A DNA stretch of 64,000 nt from Anaerolineales bacterium UBA6055 (GTDB lineage Bacteria; Chloroflexota; Anaerolineae; Aggregatilineales; Phototrophicaceae): NCBI GenBank assembly GCA_002428985.1, contig DIYL01000037.1, forward strand, positions 1 through 64,000, given 5' to 3'. A program made the position numbers and the translations under genes. Under the pieces are notes generated by a model, which did no database searches, had not been told where the DNA came from, and worked only from the letters and a program-made list of their open reading frames with translations. How positions within the stretch are numbered: the stretch's first letter is position 1; each line of letters starts with the position of its first letter. Of the stretch, positions 35,875 through 45,050 are shown in pieces.

Positions 35875-38152
35875 ATAGACTATCGTTCTCCCAAAAAGTC
35901 TCTGCACTAATTTCTTCTGGAATGAGCATGGTTTCGCCTTCCATCGTATCGTCTTCGAGTAGCGGCAATTGGTAGGCTGTATCAGATGTTATGGGGATTT
36001 CCATGTACACGGCTGTACCAACACCGATTTTGGTTTTGATGCGAATTGTGCCACCATGTGACTCAATGATTTGTTGAGTGTCTGTTAGTCCTTGACCCAT
36101 TCCCGGGACATGAATGACCGTACCATCATCTTTAACCGGATGACCTCGATAGTAACGGATAAATAGATGTTCTTTATCTTCATCGCGAATACCGACACCG
36201 CTATCACGGACGCGCAGACGAGCCATGCTGTTGGCTTCTCCTTTGATTTCAATTGAGAGTTTGCCGTCATTTTGGTTATATTTGATGGCGTTGTCGATAA
36301 TATTGCCGATAGCATAGCGCAAACGTTGTTCGTCACCGAGGATGAACAGACCGCGCTGTTCGATAATTACGTTGAGTGTCATATCATTTGCCCGTGCAAT
36401 TTGTTGCCAATCATTTGCGACTGCCCATACAAGTGTCTCCAATGAAATAGCGCGTTGCACACGGTCAGATGTTTGTTGCGAAAAATGGGTGAGTTCACGC
36501 ATTTCCATGATCATGGATTGTAGTGTGGATGCGTGTTTTGCTACATCACGTGCTAGACTGCGAATGATTTCATCCCGATTTTGGATAGCACGGCGAGATG
36601 TATCTTGCAGCGATACTTGCACATCATCAATCATCTGCAAGAGAATCTGCTCTTGGACTTGATCACGCCGAACATCTTCGGTGATGTCGCGTATCAAAAC
36701 GACTGATCCTAAGCGTTGCCCATTACTGACAACGATCGCTGACGCTTGTGCCATTAACATCTTTTCATCTAATTTGATGTGTTGTGGGTTGCCCAACGCA
36801 TAAAGACCTGGCGCGATATTACTGCCTAATGTCTCCGAGACAAGTTCGGTCAGTTCATGAATCCTCGCACTCCGATAAACACGTTGTGACCCTAATAACT
36901 CACGGGCAATATCGTTCATGAGTAAAACACGCCCACCTGTATCTTGGACAACGACACCTTCGGGTATAGCTTCAAATGCGATCAGTAGATAATCCCGTTC
37001 ACGACGGAAACGGTGCAACGAGGTTCTGAATTGATCTTCACGCCGTTTTACCGTATCGGCATAACGATTGACTGCTGTTGCCATTTCACCGATTTCGTCA
37101 GAGGGTTTCATATCCACACGGATATCTTCACCCTGTTCCAATTTGTTGATGGTTTCCGTCACAGTTTCGACACGGCGTGTAAAGCTTTGAACTGTGATTG
37201 CGGCCGCAAATGTGACTGCACCGGCGATGATAGCCATTAGAAATGCAGAGATTTGCCGTCCACCTGATGTTGCAAATGCAACATTATCCAGCATCAAAAT
37301 AGAGATGACACCAAGGGTTTGTTCTCCAACAGAAAACGGAATATAAGCTGACCGATAATCTTGCCCATTTAATGAAAGTCCATCCGTAACTGTAACCTGA
37401 TTGCTATTACTTAGAGTCTGGGTGATAGTTTCTTGACCAATATCAATCAAAGATTGGTTATCTGCGTCTAATTGTAAGGTTGTATCGAGTAAGGTTGCAT
37501 CACCTGTATATACAGATAAATTAGCCAGCGAATTAGCTTGGATCGTATTGAGGATGCTATTGAGATAGCGTCCAGCGATAATTATGCCAATAGGGTCTTC
37601 GTTACCTCGAATTACAGTCGCTGTATAGAGTACCGAGCCGTTCGGCGTTTGTAATATACCAACGCTGTTGTTAGCTTCGGCATTCAAGAGTGTCCGTATA
37701 AGGGATTCTTGTGATAAATCTGTATTTGTGCTGAGACTATAGTCATTAGCATTTGGATTATTGAGCAAACCAAGAATTTCTTGTCCATTGAGGTCTAAAA
37801 TGATGACGCTATCAAGGTTTGTTGCTGTGGCAATGGGCTCGAGAATGACTTGCAGCGTTTCTGTATCATTGGCTTGTGTAGCGTTTGGTATGCCTTGTGT
37901 GAAGGCAATCCGCTGTGTTTCTTGGAGTAATGTGTTGTATTCAGCCTGACTTGCTTCGGCAACTTGTATGGCAGTTTGCACGAGTAAATTTTGTTCAATT
38001 GTTTCTACATTACCACTGAGTGAATTGGAAAGCAGAAAGACACCTACAGTTGCAATGACCACAAGAATAAGATTGATGGGGGTTACAAAACGTACCATCA
38101 AAGGGATAAAACGAACCGATGAACTGTCAGATGTTTGTGGTTGGGTTGTCAT
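35873..38152 (-). CDS. Membrane sensor histidine kinase (cache-like sensor, HAMP, PAS, HATPase)
   Basis: About 759 residues from ATG 38152 (GTG at 38158 also possible). Helix at about 20-42, an outer sensor domain of about 250 residues resembling a double-cache fold, second helix near 300-320, HAMP, then a PAS domain (EGVVVQDTGGRVLLMNDIA), a dimerisation region and a HATPase with N box NIIDNAIKYN, G1 DSGVGI and G2 GMGQGLTDT. The dimerisation helix has no HELRTP motif; the best phospho-acceptor candidate is the His in DVAKHASTL. It signals an unknown extracellular ligand. No adjacent response regulator gene, though a CheY-like gene is at 32943. Confidence 0.88.
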   Translation of the reverse strand: MTTQPQTSDSSSVRFIPLMVRFVTPINLILVVIATVGVFLLSNSLSGNVETIEQNLLVQTAIQVAEASQAEYNTLLQETQRIAFTQGIPNATQANDTETLQVILEPIATATNLDSVIILDLNGQEILGLLNNPNANDYSLSTNTDLSQESLIRTLLNAEANNSVGILQTPNGSVLYTATVIRGNEDPIGIIIAGRYLNSILNTIQANSLANLSVYTGDATLLDTTLQLDADNQSLIDIGQETITQTLSNSNQVTVTDGLSLNGQDYRSAYIPFSVGEQTLGVISILMLDNVAFATSGGRQISAFLMAIIAGAVTFAAAITVQSFTRRVETVTETINKLEQGEDIRVDMKPSDEIGEMATAVNRYADTVKRREDQFRTSLHRFRRERDYLLIAFEAIPEGVVVQDTGGRVLLMNDIARELLGSQRVYRSARIHELTELVSETLGSNIAPGLYALGNPQHIKLDEKMLMAQASAIVVSNGQRLGSVVLIRDITEDVRRDQVQEQILLQMIDDVQVSLQDTSRRAIQNRDEIIRSLARDVAKHASTLQSMIMEMRELTHFSQQTSDRVQRAISLETLVWAVANDWQQIARANDMTLNVIIEQRGLFILGDEQRLRYAIGNIIDNAIKYNQNDGKLSIEIKGEANSMARLRVRDSGVGIRDEDKEHLFIRYYRGHPVKDDGTVIHVPGMGQGLTDTQQIIESHGGTIRIKTKIGVGTAVYMEIPITSDTAYQLPLLEDDTMEGETMLIPEEISAETFWENDSL

Positions 38153-38207
38153 ATACACTCTGCTTTAAATGATTAGGCATATATTCATTGTATTCAAAAA
38201 GTTGAAT

Positions 38208-39062
38208 TTAACATGATTGATATCCGCGCGATTTAAATGTTAGTGGGTCAACAGGAATATCATCAATACGAGTTTCATAGTGTACATGCGGGCCGGAGCT
38301 GTTACCTGTCGAGCCACTCCACGCGATGATGCTACCTTTACCTATCTGTGCACCTTCCGTTACGTTGAAAGATGTGTTATGCGCATAATAGGTGATAAAC
38401 CGTCCATTTTGTACGACAACCAGATACCCATAACCAACATCGCTCCAATCAGCATATGTGACAACACCACTATGGGTTGAAAGAACTGCCGTATTCAGTG
38501 GAATACCAATATCGATGCCACCATGATAGGTATGAAATCGTTGCGTTAGAATGCCATCGACTGGATTACCATCTGGCGCACAGTCGCTCTCAATAAAGGG
38601 TAATAGTCGAGGGACACCGTTTTCGTCAACTGCGGGTACTGTCGGTATGAGATCACCGGGGAGTGGCGGTAAGGGTAATGGTGGTGATGTGGGATACGGT
38701 AATGGTGACGGTGTGAGTGTTGGTTGTGGTAAGTCAAATTGCTGGTTGCCTGTGCGTGGTAAATATGCCCCGACAACAGGGATTTCTGCACCATAGACTT
38801 GTAGGATAGGTTGATCGGCTTGAGATTGTTGCTGGTCAATAAAGTTAAATAATTGACTATTGATTGGTGGGTAGGGGGCGATTGGTGCATCTAGGCTTGG
38901 TGGTGTAAGTGTTATCGACAGGGATGTGTCAATTAAGCTATTGGGCGGAGCTTGTGTTCCTGCTCCACCAATGAGCAAGATGAGCACACCTGTACCACTG
39001 GCGAAAAGTAATGGCAACCAGATGACCATTGTTTTTTTTAGTATGTCGCGAATACTTTGCAT
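38208..39062 (-). CDS. M23 family (LytM-like) metallopeptidase, membrane-anchored
   Basis: 284 residues. A single N-terminal helix (about 12-33) places the rest outside the cell. A Pro-rich linker (about 112-142) leads to the M23 domain with zinc ligands H180 and D184 (HGGID) and H261, with H228 and H259 (HVH) completing the site. M23 enzymes cut peptide crosslinks in peptidoglycan. All residues needed for activity are present. It is 55 bp upstream of the kinase on the same strand, so it may share the transcript. Confidence 0.92.
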   Translation of the reverse strand: MQSIRDILKKTMVIWLPLLFASGTGVLILLIGGAGTQAPPNSLIDTSLSITLTPPSLDAPIAPYPPINSQLFNFIDQQQSQADQPILQVYGAEIPVVGAYLPRTGNQQFDLPQPTLTPSPLPYPTSPPLPLPPLPGDLIPTVPAVDENGVPRLLPFIESDCAPDGNPVDGILTQRFHTYHGGIDIGIPLNTAVLSTHSGVVTYADWSDVGYGYLVVVQNGRFITYYAHNTSFNVTEGAQIGKGSIIAWSGSTGNSSGPHVHYETRIDDIPVDPLTFKSRGYQSC

Positions 39063-39188
39063 GAGATTTATTGTACTGCAAATCTTTTGCTTATGCTTTG
39101 GGTTATAGTAAGTGAAATGGTTTTAACATTGATTTCATATGAATGTGATAAACTAATATTAACATTCCGCGATACAAAAAGGGACAAC

Positions 39189-40511
39189 ATGCAGGTACAA
39201 CGCTTATTAGATAACCTACATGCAAAATATGGTAAAGACACTGACGAATTTTTTGGGAATCCCGATTTATTTGACAATATTCATACAGTTACGCCATTTA
39301 ATAAAGTAAAAAAAGTTGCTGTCTTAACAGAATCTTTTCTGCCTAAAGTTGATGGTGTTGTCAAAACAACGTATCTAACGATTCGCTATTTACAACAAAC
39401 GGGACGTGAAGTTCTTGTATTTGCTCCTGATATAGCGGTTGATCATGTCGGTGATTCGCGGGTTATTCCACTTCCATCTATTGGTGTCCCTAAAGCGCCT
39501 GAGACGCGAATGGCGTTGCCGAATCCTGTGGTGGCTCGTCGTATTGAAGAATTTAAGCCAGATCTGATTCACTTGTTTAGCCCAGCGGCAATGGCGGTGA
39601 ACGGGATGGCAATTGGGCGCCATTTAAATGTCCCTGTGATTGCAAACTATCAGACAGATTTACCAGGATATGCTGGTCAGTATGGTTATCCAATGCTCTC
39701 CGGACCAGTTCATCGTTGGTTGCGCTATATTCATAATGGTTGTCATCTTACACTTGCGCCCTCACGTACAACGATAGAGGAATTACAATCGATTGGTTAT
39801 CATCGTGTGCGCCACTGGGGACGTGGTGTAAATACAAGCCGTTTTCACCCGCATCATGTAACGACAGAGATGCGTGATCGTTTATTGAATGGACGTGATC
39901 CTGATTCGCTCCTATGTGTATTTGTTGGACGACTTGCACCAGAAAAACGAGTCGATTTGTTACTGGAAGCTGCAAAATTAGATGGTGTTGCCGTTACTGT
40001 TATTGGGGATGGCGCATTAAGAGAAGAACTTGAAGAACAGTTTGCTGGAACAGATACACATTTTACTGGCTATTTGATTGGTGATGAACTGGCGCAGGCA
40101 TTTGCAAGCGCCGATGTCTTTACATTTACTGGTGAAAATGAAACCTTCGGACAGGTAATTCAAGAAGCAATGGCATCGGGACTACCCCAAGTTGTTGTGA
40201 ATTCCGGTGGTGCACCGGATGTGCCTGTGCGGGGCGTAACAGGCTTAATTGCCGAACCAACGACTGAGTCATTTTCTAGCATGATACAATATCTACGTGA
40301 TAATCCTGATATTCGTAAGGAAATGAGCTATCAATCTCGTTTAGAAGCAGAGCGGCGACCATGGTCTGCACTCATGGCACAGGTCGAAGGCTACTACGAA
40401 GAAGCTTATAATATGAATGCTCGCTTTAAACGTCTTTTTGGGTCGACACGGTACCATCTACCGATGTCTATTCCTGGACAACTCGCACGTCCTCGTCATG
40501 ATCTCTCATAG
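39189..40511 (+). CDS. GT4 family glycosyltransferase
   Basis: 440 residues from ATG 39189 (AAGGGAC upstream); a longer frame overlaps the divergent M23 gene and is unlikely. GT-B fold: N-domain with VLTESFLPKVDGVVKTT at about 45, QTDLPGYAGQYG, and C-domain with FVGRLAPEKRVDLLLEA and the nucleotide-sugar motif GENETFGQVIQEAMASGLP. The signature is close to alpha-mannosyl or sulfoquinovosyl lipid transferases (MgtA/SqdX type), so it may glycosylate a membrane lipid at the inner face. Exact sugar and acceptor unknown. Confidence 0.88.
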   Translation: MQVQRLLDNLHAKYGKDTDEFFGNPDLFDNIHTVTPFNKVKKVAVLTESFLPKVDGVVKTTYLTIRYLQQTGREVLVFAPDIAVDHVGDSRVIPLPSIGVPKAPETRMALPNPVVARRIEEFKPDLIHLFSPAAMAVNGMAIGRHLNVPVIANYQTDLPGYAGQYGYPMLSGPVHRWLRYIHNGCHLTLAPSRTTIEELQSIGYHRVRHWGRGVNTSRFHPHHVTTEMRDRLLNGRDPDSLLCVFVGRLAPEKRVDLLLEAAKLDGVAVTVIGDGALREELEEQFAGTDTHFTGYLIGDELAQAFASADVFTFTGENETFGQVIQEAMASGLPQVVVNSGGAPDVPVRGVTGLIAEPTTESFSSMIQYLRDNPDIRKEMSYQSRLEAERRPWSALMAQVEGYYEEAYNMNARFKRLFGSTRYHLPMSIPGQLARPRHDLS

Positions 40512-40561
40512 TTGCAGACTGTGTAGTTTGCGGTATGCTATGAGATGAACTGATCTAATGA

Positions 40562-40951
40562 ATGGATGACAATATGCCTGATGACAAACCGCGCCGTGTA
40601 CTTGCTTTAATTTCGCATGATGGGAAAAAAGCAGACATGGTTGCGTTCGTGATGGATCATAAAAAACGGTTGCAAGATTTTGACCTTGTCGCAACAAGTA
40701 CCACGGGACAATTTATTAATGAAAAAACGGGTCTTGAGGTAAGACGTATGCTATCGGGACCTTATGGTGGTGATGCACAGATTGCTGCAATGGTTGCCGA
40801 AGGTAAGATCAACGCGGTATTTTTCTTTGTGGATCCATTGGGCAAGCATCCACATGACCCAGATATTCAAAGCTTGTTGCGCATTTGTAATGTTCATAAT
40901 ATCCCGCTGGCTACAAATATTGCCACCGCGAAGTTATTAATTAATGCTTGA
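40562..40951 (+). CDS. mgsA: Methylglyoxal synthase
   Basis: 129 residues. Converts dihydroxyacetone phosphate to methylglyoxal and phosphate, a bypass of lower glycolysis. The phosphate site TSTTGQF, the catalytic GGDAQI Asp region, FFFVDPLGKHPHDPDI and TNIATAKLLI are all conserved. Full family length. Follows the glycosyltransferase by 50 bp, same strand. Confidence 0.95.
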   Translation: MDDNMPDDKPRRVLALISHDGKKADMVAFVMDHKKRLQDFDLVATSTTGQFINEKTGLEVRRMLSGPYGGDAQIAAMVAEGKINAVFFFVDPLGKHPHDPDIQSLLRICNVHNIPLATNIATAKLLINA

Positions 40952-41056
40952 TGTCGAAAAGCAGTATCTAAAGCTTGAGCATCTTATGTTATAACAACAT
41001 GTCGATACATGTTTGGATAGATTCTGAGTTATTATTTTGTAGAATAAAGTGAAGTT

Positions 41057-41082
41057 TGCAACAATTTTAGGGTTGTTTCGTA
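41057..41082 (+). promoter_or_regulatory. Candidate ECF-type promoter before the sigma factor gene
   Basis: TGCAAC (41057-41062) and CGTA (41079-41082) with a 16-bp spacer follow the architecture of SigW/RpoE-group ECF promoters (TGAAAC-N16-CGTA). Position 54 bp upstream of the sigma gene suggests autoregulation. This is pattern inference only. Confidence 0.45.
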
Positions 41083-41135
41083 TAACAATGTAACGCCCAC
41101 TCTATTGAAGCGTGGGGAACAATAAGGGAGTGATC

Positions 41136-41738
41136 GTGGCTGAACCCGATCCAATTATTCTTGAATGGGTAGAAGCAACAAAGCAGGGCGATCAAGATGC
41201 CTTTGCTGAATTGGTTTATACATTTCAAGATCCGGTTTACAACTTATGTTATCGAATGCTTGGTGAAAGTGGCGAAGCAGAAGATGCGACACAAGAAGCC
41301 TTCTTGCGCGCGTATATGAACATTGAACGCTATGACATGAAACGCTCGTTTAAAACATGGGTGATGTCGATTGCATCAAATCATTGTATCGATCGTTTAC
41401 GCAAGCGACGTATGCAATATGTATCGTTGGATGACGAACCAACGGCTGCTGTGCTGGCATTAAGTAGTAGTGACCCGATGCCAGAGCAGGCTACCTTGCA
41501 GAATGAACGCGGGGAAGCAATACAAGATTTACTAATGGAACTTGATACAGATTATCGGATTGCGGTGATTTTGCGATACTGGTATGACTATTCTTATGTG
41601 GAGATTGCACAAGCAATGGGAACAACAGAAAGTGCAATCAAAAGTCGTTTGTTTCGGGCGCGTCGTACACTTGCCGAGTTAATTGGCGAAGAACGTGATG
41701 AAGACGGGTTGACGAATCCGCAATTGAAAGGGAACTAA
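41136..41738 (+). CDS. ECF-type RNA polymerase sigma factor
   Basis: 200 residues from GTG 41136, with AAGGGAG 5 bp upstream; earlier in-frame GTGs are less well spaced. Region 2 at about 15-85 (YTFQDPVYNLCYRMLGESGEAEDATQEAFLRAY split across helices; WVMSIASNHCIDRLRKR) and region 4 at about 130-185 (YRIAVILRYWYDYSYVEIAQAMG, SAIKSRLFRARRTL). RpoE/SigW-like. The next gene starts after one base and should encode its anti-sigma factor. Confidence 0.93.
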   Translation: MAEPDPIILEWVEATKQGDQDAFAELVYTFQDPVYNLCYRMLGESGEAEDATQEAFLRAYMNIERYDMKRSFKTWVMSIASNHCIDRLRKRRMQYVSLDDEPTAAVLALSSSDPMPEQATLQNERGEAIQDLLMELDTDYRIAVILRYWYDYSYVEIAQAMGTTESAIKSRLFRARRTLAELIGEERDEDGLTNPQLKGN

Positions 41739-41739
41739 A

Positions 41740-42324
41740 ATGTCCGATAAGCGGAGTCAACAGCGTCAGGATATGATGCAGGAAGCTATTGATGGACAGC
41801 TTTCGGAAGAACTTGCCGAACAGTTGCGAGACATCATCGATCGTGATGTGTCTGCAGCGAAGGAATACAAAAGCTTACAGCGTGTTGATGCTTTACTTAA
41901 ACGAGCACCTCATCGACGTGCCCCAACAAGATTAGCAGCTACAATTATGGCGCGTGTTGCGCAACAAGTTGAAACCAAGACACAGGTAAAAGAACTACCT
42001 GAAGGCGCTCAACAAGTCATGATGATGAGCATGACAGTTGCTATGATGAGTATGATGCCTATGATGGAAGCGGCATCGTGGCTTGTCCTCAACGCTCAAC
42101 GTGACCCAGAAATTTTAGGTGAGGTTATGGTTGAAACAATCGGGTTGATTTCTTTGATGACAGATGCGATGGTCATGTTGCTAGAAGATGCTGAAAAATT
42201 AGCAAAGACCGACCCTGAGGTTGCCACAGCTACACTTGCCCTGACACCTTACATGATGCGGACAATATTGGATTATATTGAAGATACAATGGTCGATGTA
42301 AATGTTGACCGTCTGTCTGATTAA
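41740..42324 (+). CDS. Putative anti-sigma factor, methionine-rich
   Basis: 194 residues. The first 70 residues (QEAIDGQLSEELAEQLRDIID, LQRVDALLKRAP) look like the helical sigma-binding part of anti-sigma factors, but no HxxxCxxC zinc site is present. Residues 92-115 contain an exceptional Met-rich run (VMMMSMTVAMMSMMPMM), followed by mostly helical segments to the end. The call depends on position one base after the ECF gene. The Met cluster could be a membrane-associated, metal- or oxidation-responsive part; that is speculation. Confidence 0.6.
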   Translation: MSDKRSQQRQDMMQEAIDGQLSEELAEQLRDIIDRDVSAAKEYKSLQRVDALLKRAPHRRAPTRLAATIMARVAQQVETKTQVKELPEGAQQVMMMSMTVAMMSMMPMMEAASWLVLNAQRDPEILGEVMVETIGLISLMTDAMVMLLEDAEKLAKTDPEVATATLALTPYMMRTILDYIEDTMVDVNVDRLSD

Positions 42325-42890
42325 CGGCGGAAAAACCCGAGCAGTTTTTCGATAATTGTTCGGGGTTCATCATCATCTGCTTCATAACGTGAGTTAAATT
42401 CATCAATGCTCATCGTGTAAGGTTCACCACGTGCGCCAATGACGAGATAACGACCGGGCCCAACTTCAACAGGTTCACGATGTTCAGGGCTTTGCATCCA
42501 TATCGGGTGCGTTATCTCCTTTGCCCAAACACTTGCCAATTTATAGAACGGGCGACAGCCTAGTTCCTTTAGATGTTGTTCGGTTGGGGTTGGTTGCCAT
42601 TGACGTTGATCCCAAGGGCGATAAGTATCATCAAAAATATACGGCTCAACAGGCCAGTGATAATAGTCACTTAGCTTGGATTGGATGACTTCACCTGCGC
42701 TATAACAGATTGCATATCCTGTTTCAGCTACTAATTCCTCACCCCATTCAGTTTGAATAAGCAATGGCGCTTCCGATTCAGGTAATCGACGTGCCATAAC
42801 AACTTGTTTAATGCGATCAAATTTTTCAAAACCTGCACGATTGAGTTCTGGTTCTGTCCACTTCTGTTGTTTGATGACATTCACATTCAT
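42321..42890 (-). CDS. Hypothetical protein
   Basis: 189 residues, overlapping the end of the anti-sigma gene by 4 bp in convergent orientation. Mixed alpha/beta with many Trp, Tyr and Pro (HWPVEPYIFDDTYRPWDQRQW), a GRYLVIGARGEPYTMSIDEFNSRYE segment that resembles the 'PGDYLV' domain of small-molecule-processing hypotheticals, and a basic C-terminus. No signal peptide. I do not recognise the family. Confidence 0.65.
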   Translation of the reverse strand: MNVNVIKQQKWTEPELNRAGFEKFDRIKQVVMARRLPESEAPLLIQTEWGEELVAETGYAICYSAGEVIQSKLSDYYHWPVEPYIFDDTYRPWDQRQWQPTPTEQHLKELGCRPFYKLASVWAKEITHPIWMQSPEHREPVEVGPGRYLVIGARGEPYTMSIDEFNSRYEADDDEPRTIIEKLLGFFRR

Positions 42891-43004
42891 TGTGACCCTT
42901 ACCTGTCAAATGGCTTCGTATTTATATTTTATAACATGAATATTGATTTAATGATAATGAATGTATGGATTCACTAGCGCATTTGTCCTAATTTGTGGGA
43001 AAAA

Positions 43005-43033
43005 CTGTCAGTCTGACAACGAGCGTGTATAAT
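43005..43033 (+). promoter_or_regulatory. Promoter with overlapping palindrome, before the repeat protein gene
   Basis: TATAAT (43028-43033) lies 17 bp after CTGTCA (43005-43010). The -35 region is part of a 13-bp palindrome, TGTCAG-T-CTGACA (43006-43018), which could be a repressor site. It is about 95 bp before the start codon of the secreted repeat protein. Confidence 0.5.
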
Positions 43034-43126
43034 TAGACTAAGTCATAATTTTTGATACGTGATATGTGTTGGTATAACACCTCTAAGTATATTGTGTTGA
43101 TTGATATAAGTAAGGAACACAGGCTC

Positions 43127-44968
43127 ATGCGACAGTTACGTGGTCTGATGATATGGATTGTACTCGGGTTGATGGTTGGCAGTGTTGGTGCCGATTCGCC
43201 ACAACAATCTAATATTTTTCAGGATTTTTTATTTGATACACGACTTGATTTAGAACTCTTGGCAGACCGCGTTTATGCTGGTGTGCGCCCCGAAGAGTGG
43301 AACGGCAATGCAGATTTTACGCAGCAGTCGTTTCTAGCTGATTTATGGTTTGATAATGAATTATTAGCTGATGAAGTGTTTGGTGCGGGTATACGATCTG
43401 AAGAATGGATCGGTGCAACAACTCGCAATCTAGAGCTGATCTCTCGTAACATCCGACACGACCTTGAACTGAGTGCCGATAACTTTTTATCTGAAGATAC
43501 TCGCCCAGATGGTTGGACTGGGGCTGCACCTGTTTATCGTTGTAGCCGGACAATACAGAATATCCTATATACATTAGCGATTGCATATGGTGTTCGTCCA
43601 AATACACCTGATGGTGTGCTTGATTTTTGTACGGCTGTCTCAATTGAAATTGATGATGAATTAATTTCGGGTATTCAGGGACAGAGTGTAAGTGATGAAG
43701 CAACAGATTTTCAGGGATTGATTTGGGCTGTTCGCGGTGATCTTGAACGGTTAGCTGATGAAACACAGGGGTTAGGCAATCGTCCGCCAAGCTGGATTGG
43801 GAATACCGACCTTAACTCACCTGATCTAGCTGACGATACGTTATCGGATATGGAACGGCTAGCCGATACAATCCTCGGATTGCAAATTCGCCCTGAAGGT
43901 TGGAATGGTACAATTTCTAGCTCACTGTCTGTTTCTTATCGTAGTTTGCGCCAAGATATTGAATTATTAGCGGATGCTGCACCAAATATTGGTGAAGGGG
44001 TTCGTCCAAATGGCTGGCAAGGTGTCGATACGCTGATTCGTTGTTCATCAGATATCCAGAATTTGGTGGTATTACTTCAACAAACGTATCAATTTGCAGT
44101 TGAAGATACAATTGTATTCTCAGCAAGTTTTTGTACATTGGTAGAAGAACAAGCCAATAACTTTGCAGAAAATCCACCTATTGATGTAACCGATCCTGAA
44201 GAATCTGTTGTGACATATGAAGCCGTGTATGCGTTTGCTTATCTTGATCAAGCCGCGCTTGAATTTATGGGCATTGTTCCAGAAGGTATTGAATTCCGCG
44301 CATGGTATCGGAACTTCAACGGCTCGACGATGATGTTTGTGAGTGGTGAAAATTTTGCGGTATATATGGACCGTCGCTGGACAACGATGCCACAAGAAGC
44401 ATTCGACCGCCTGCCTACACTGGAAGGGGTCATCCCATTAGCGTTTTGTGATGCGACATGGTGTAACGGTCCTGCGCCGACGCCAACGCCGACGGGTGGT
44501 GGTGCATTATTTGATATTGTTAATGGTGTAACTGCTCCTGCTCCGCTTGAAGGTGGCGAAGGCGGAACAACAGGTGGTGAAGGCAAGACACAAGTATCAT
44601 GGAACAATATCCGTATTAATTATCTCTTGCAACGTCCCGAGGTTGGTACGGCACAGGTCACACTGGAAATTTGTAACGATACCTCACAGGTTGCATGCGA
44701 GCCAGTTATTTCGGTATTCGATAACAATACAGGTATTGCTGTGTCCCCCGTATCACAGTTTAATGGACTAAATGTGTATGAGTTGCCATATGGTTATTCG
44801 ACTAACTATCTGGTGGAAGGCTCAACCTTGTTCTCAAATGACATCTGGTTGAACGACCCAACATTGCTGACCCCACAGGCGACAACTGATCCTGCAGCAG
44901 TTACATCAACTCCGGCACCAACATCGACTTCTGGAGTAGTTGTGATTACAGCAACACCATCATCGTAA
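43127..44968 (+). CDS. Secreted protein with nested internal repeats
   Basis: 613 residues from ATG 43127. Signal peptide at 1-22. Six short repeats of the form D-[LIM]-E-[LR]-LAD ... RP-x-x-W-x-G occur at about 40-62, 76-97, 110-133, 204-227, 240-262 and 276-300. They are arranged as two blocks of three, and each block ends in a longer segment with C-[SR]-x-x-IQN-[IL] and a second Cys before V (about 137-172 and 305-340). The 37-172 and 200-340 halves are therefore a duplication of a triplet-plus-cap unit. Residues 370-475 are a further domain, followed by a Thr/Pro linker and a C-terminal beta-rich domain (515-590). Function unknown; extracellular location inferred. Confidence 0.85.
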   Translation: MRQLRGLMIWIVLGLMVGSVGADSPQQSNIFQDFLFDTRLDLELLADRVYAGVRPEEWNGNADFTQQSFLADLWFDNELLADEVFGAGIRSEEWIGATTRNLELISRNIRHDLELSADNFLSEDTRPDGWTGAAPVYRCSRTIQNILYTLAIAYGVRPNTPDGVLDFCTAVSIEIDDELISGIQGQSVSDEATDFQGLIWAVRGDLERLADETQGLGNRPPSWIGNTDLNSPDLADDTLSDMERLADTILGLQIRPEGWNGTISSSLSVSYRSLRQDIELLADAAPNIGEGVRPNGWQGVDTLIRCSSDIQNLVVLLQQTYQFAVEDTIVFSASFCTLVEEQANNFAENPPIDVTDPEESVVTYEAVYAFAYLDQAALEFMGIVPEGIEFRAWYRNFNGSTMMFVSGENFAVYMDRRWTTMPQEAFDRLPTLEGVIPLAFCDATWCNGPAPTPTPTGGGALFDIVNGVTAPAPLEGGEGGTTGGEGKTQVSWNNIRINYLLQRPEVGTAQVTLEICNDTSQVACEPVISVFDNNTGIAVSPVSQFNGLNVYELPYGYSTNYLVEGSTLFSNDIWLNDPTLLTPQATTDPAAVTSTPAPTSTSGVVVITATPSS

Positions 44969-44994
44969 ATGGTGTATGTTAGCTAGATACTTAA

Positions 44995-45020
44995 AAGGGC
45001 ATATCAACTGGTATGCCCTT
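44995..45020. terminator. Bidirectional terminator between the repeat protein gene and greA
   Basis: AAGGGCATA (44995-45003) pairs with TATGCCCTT (45012-45020) around an 8-nt loop. A-rich before and T-rich after, placed between two convergent genes. Confidence 0.75.
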
Positions 45021-45050
45021 TGTTATTGGTATAGTTGCTGTGTTTGATTG

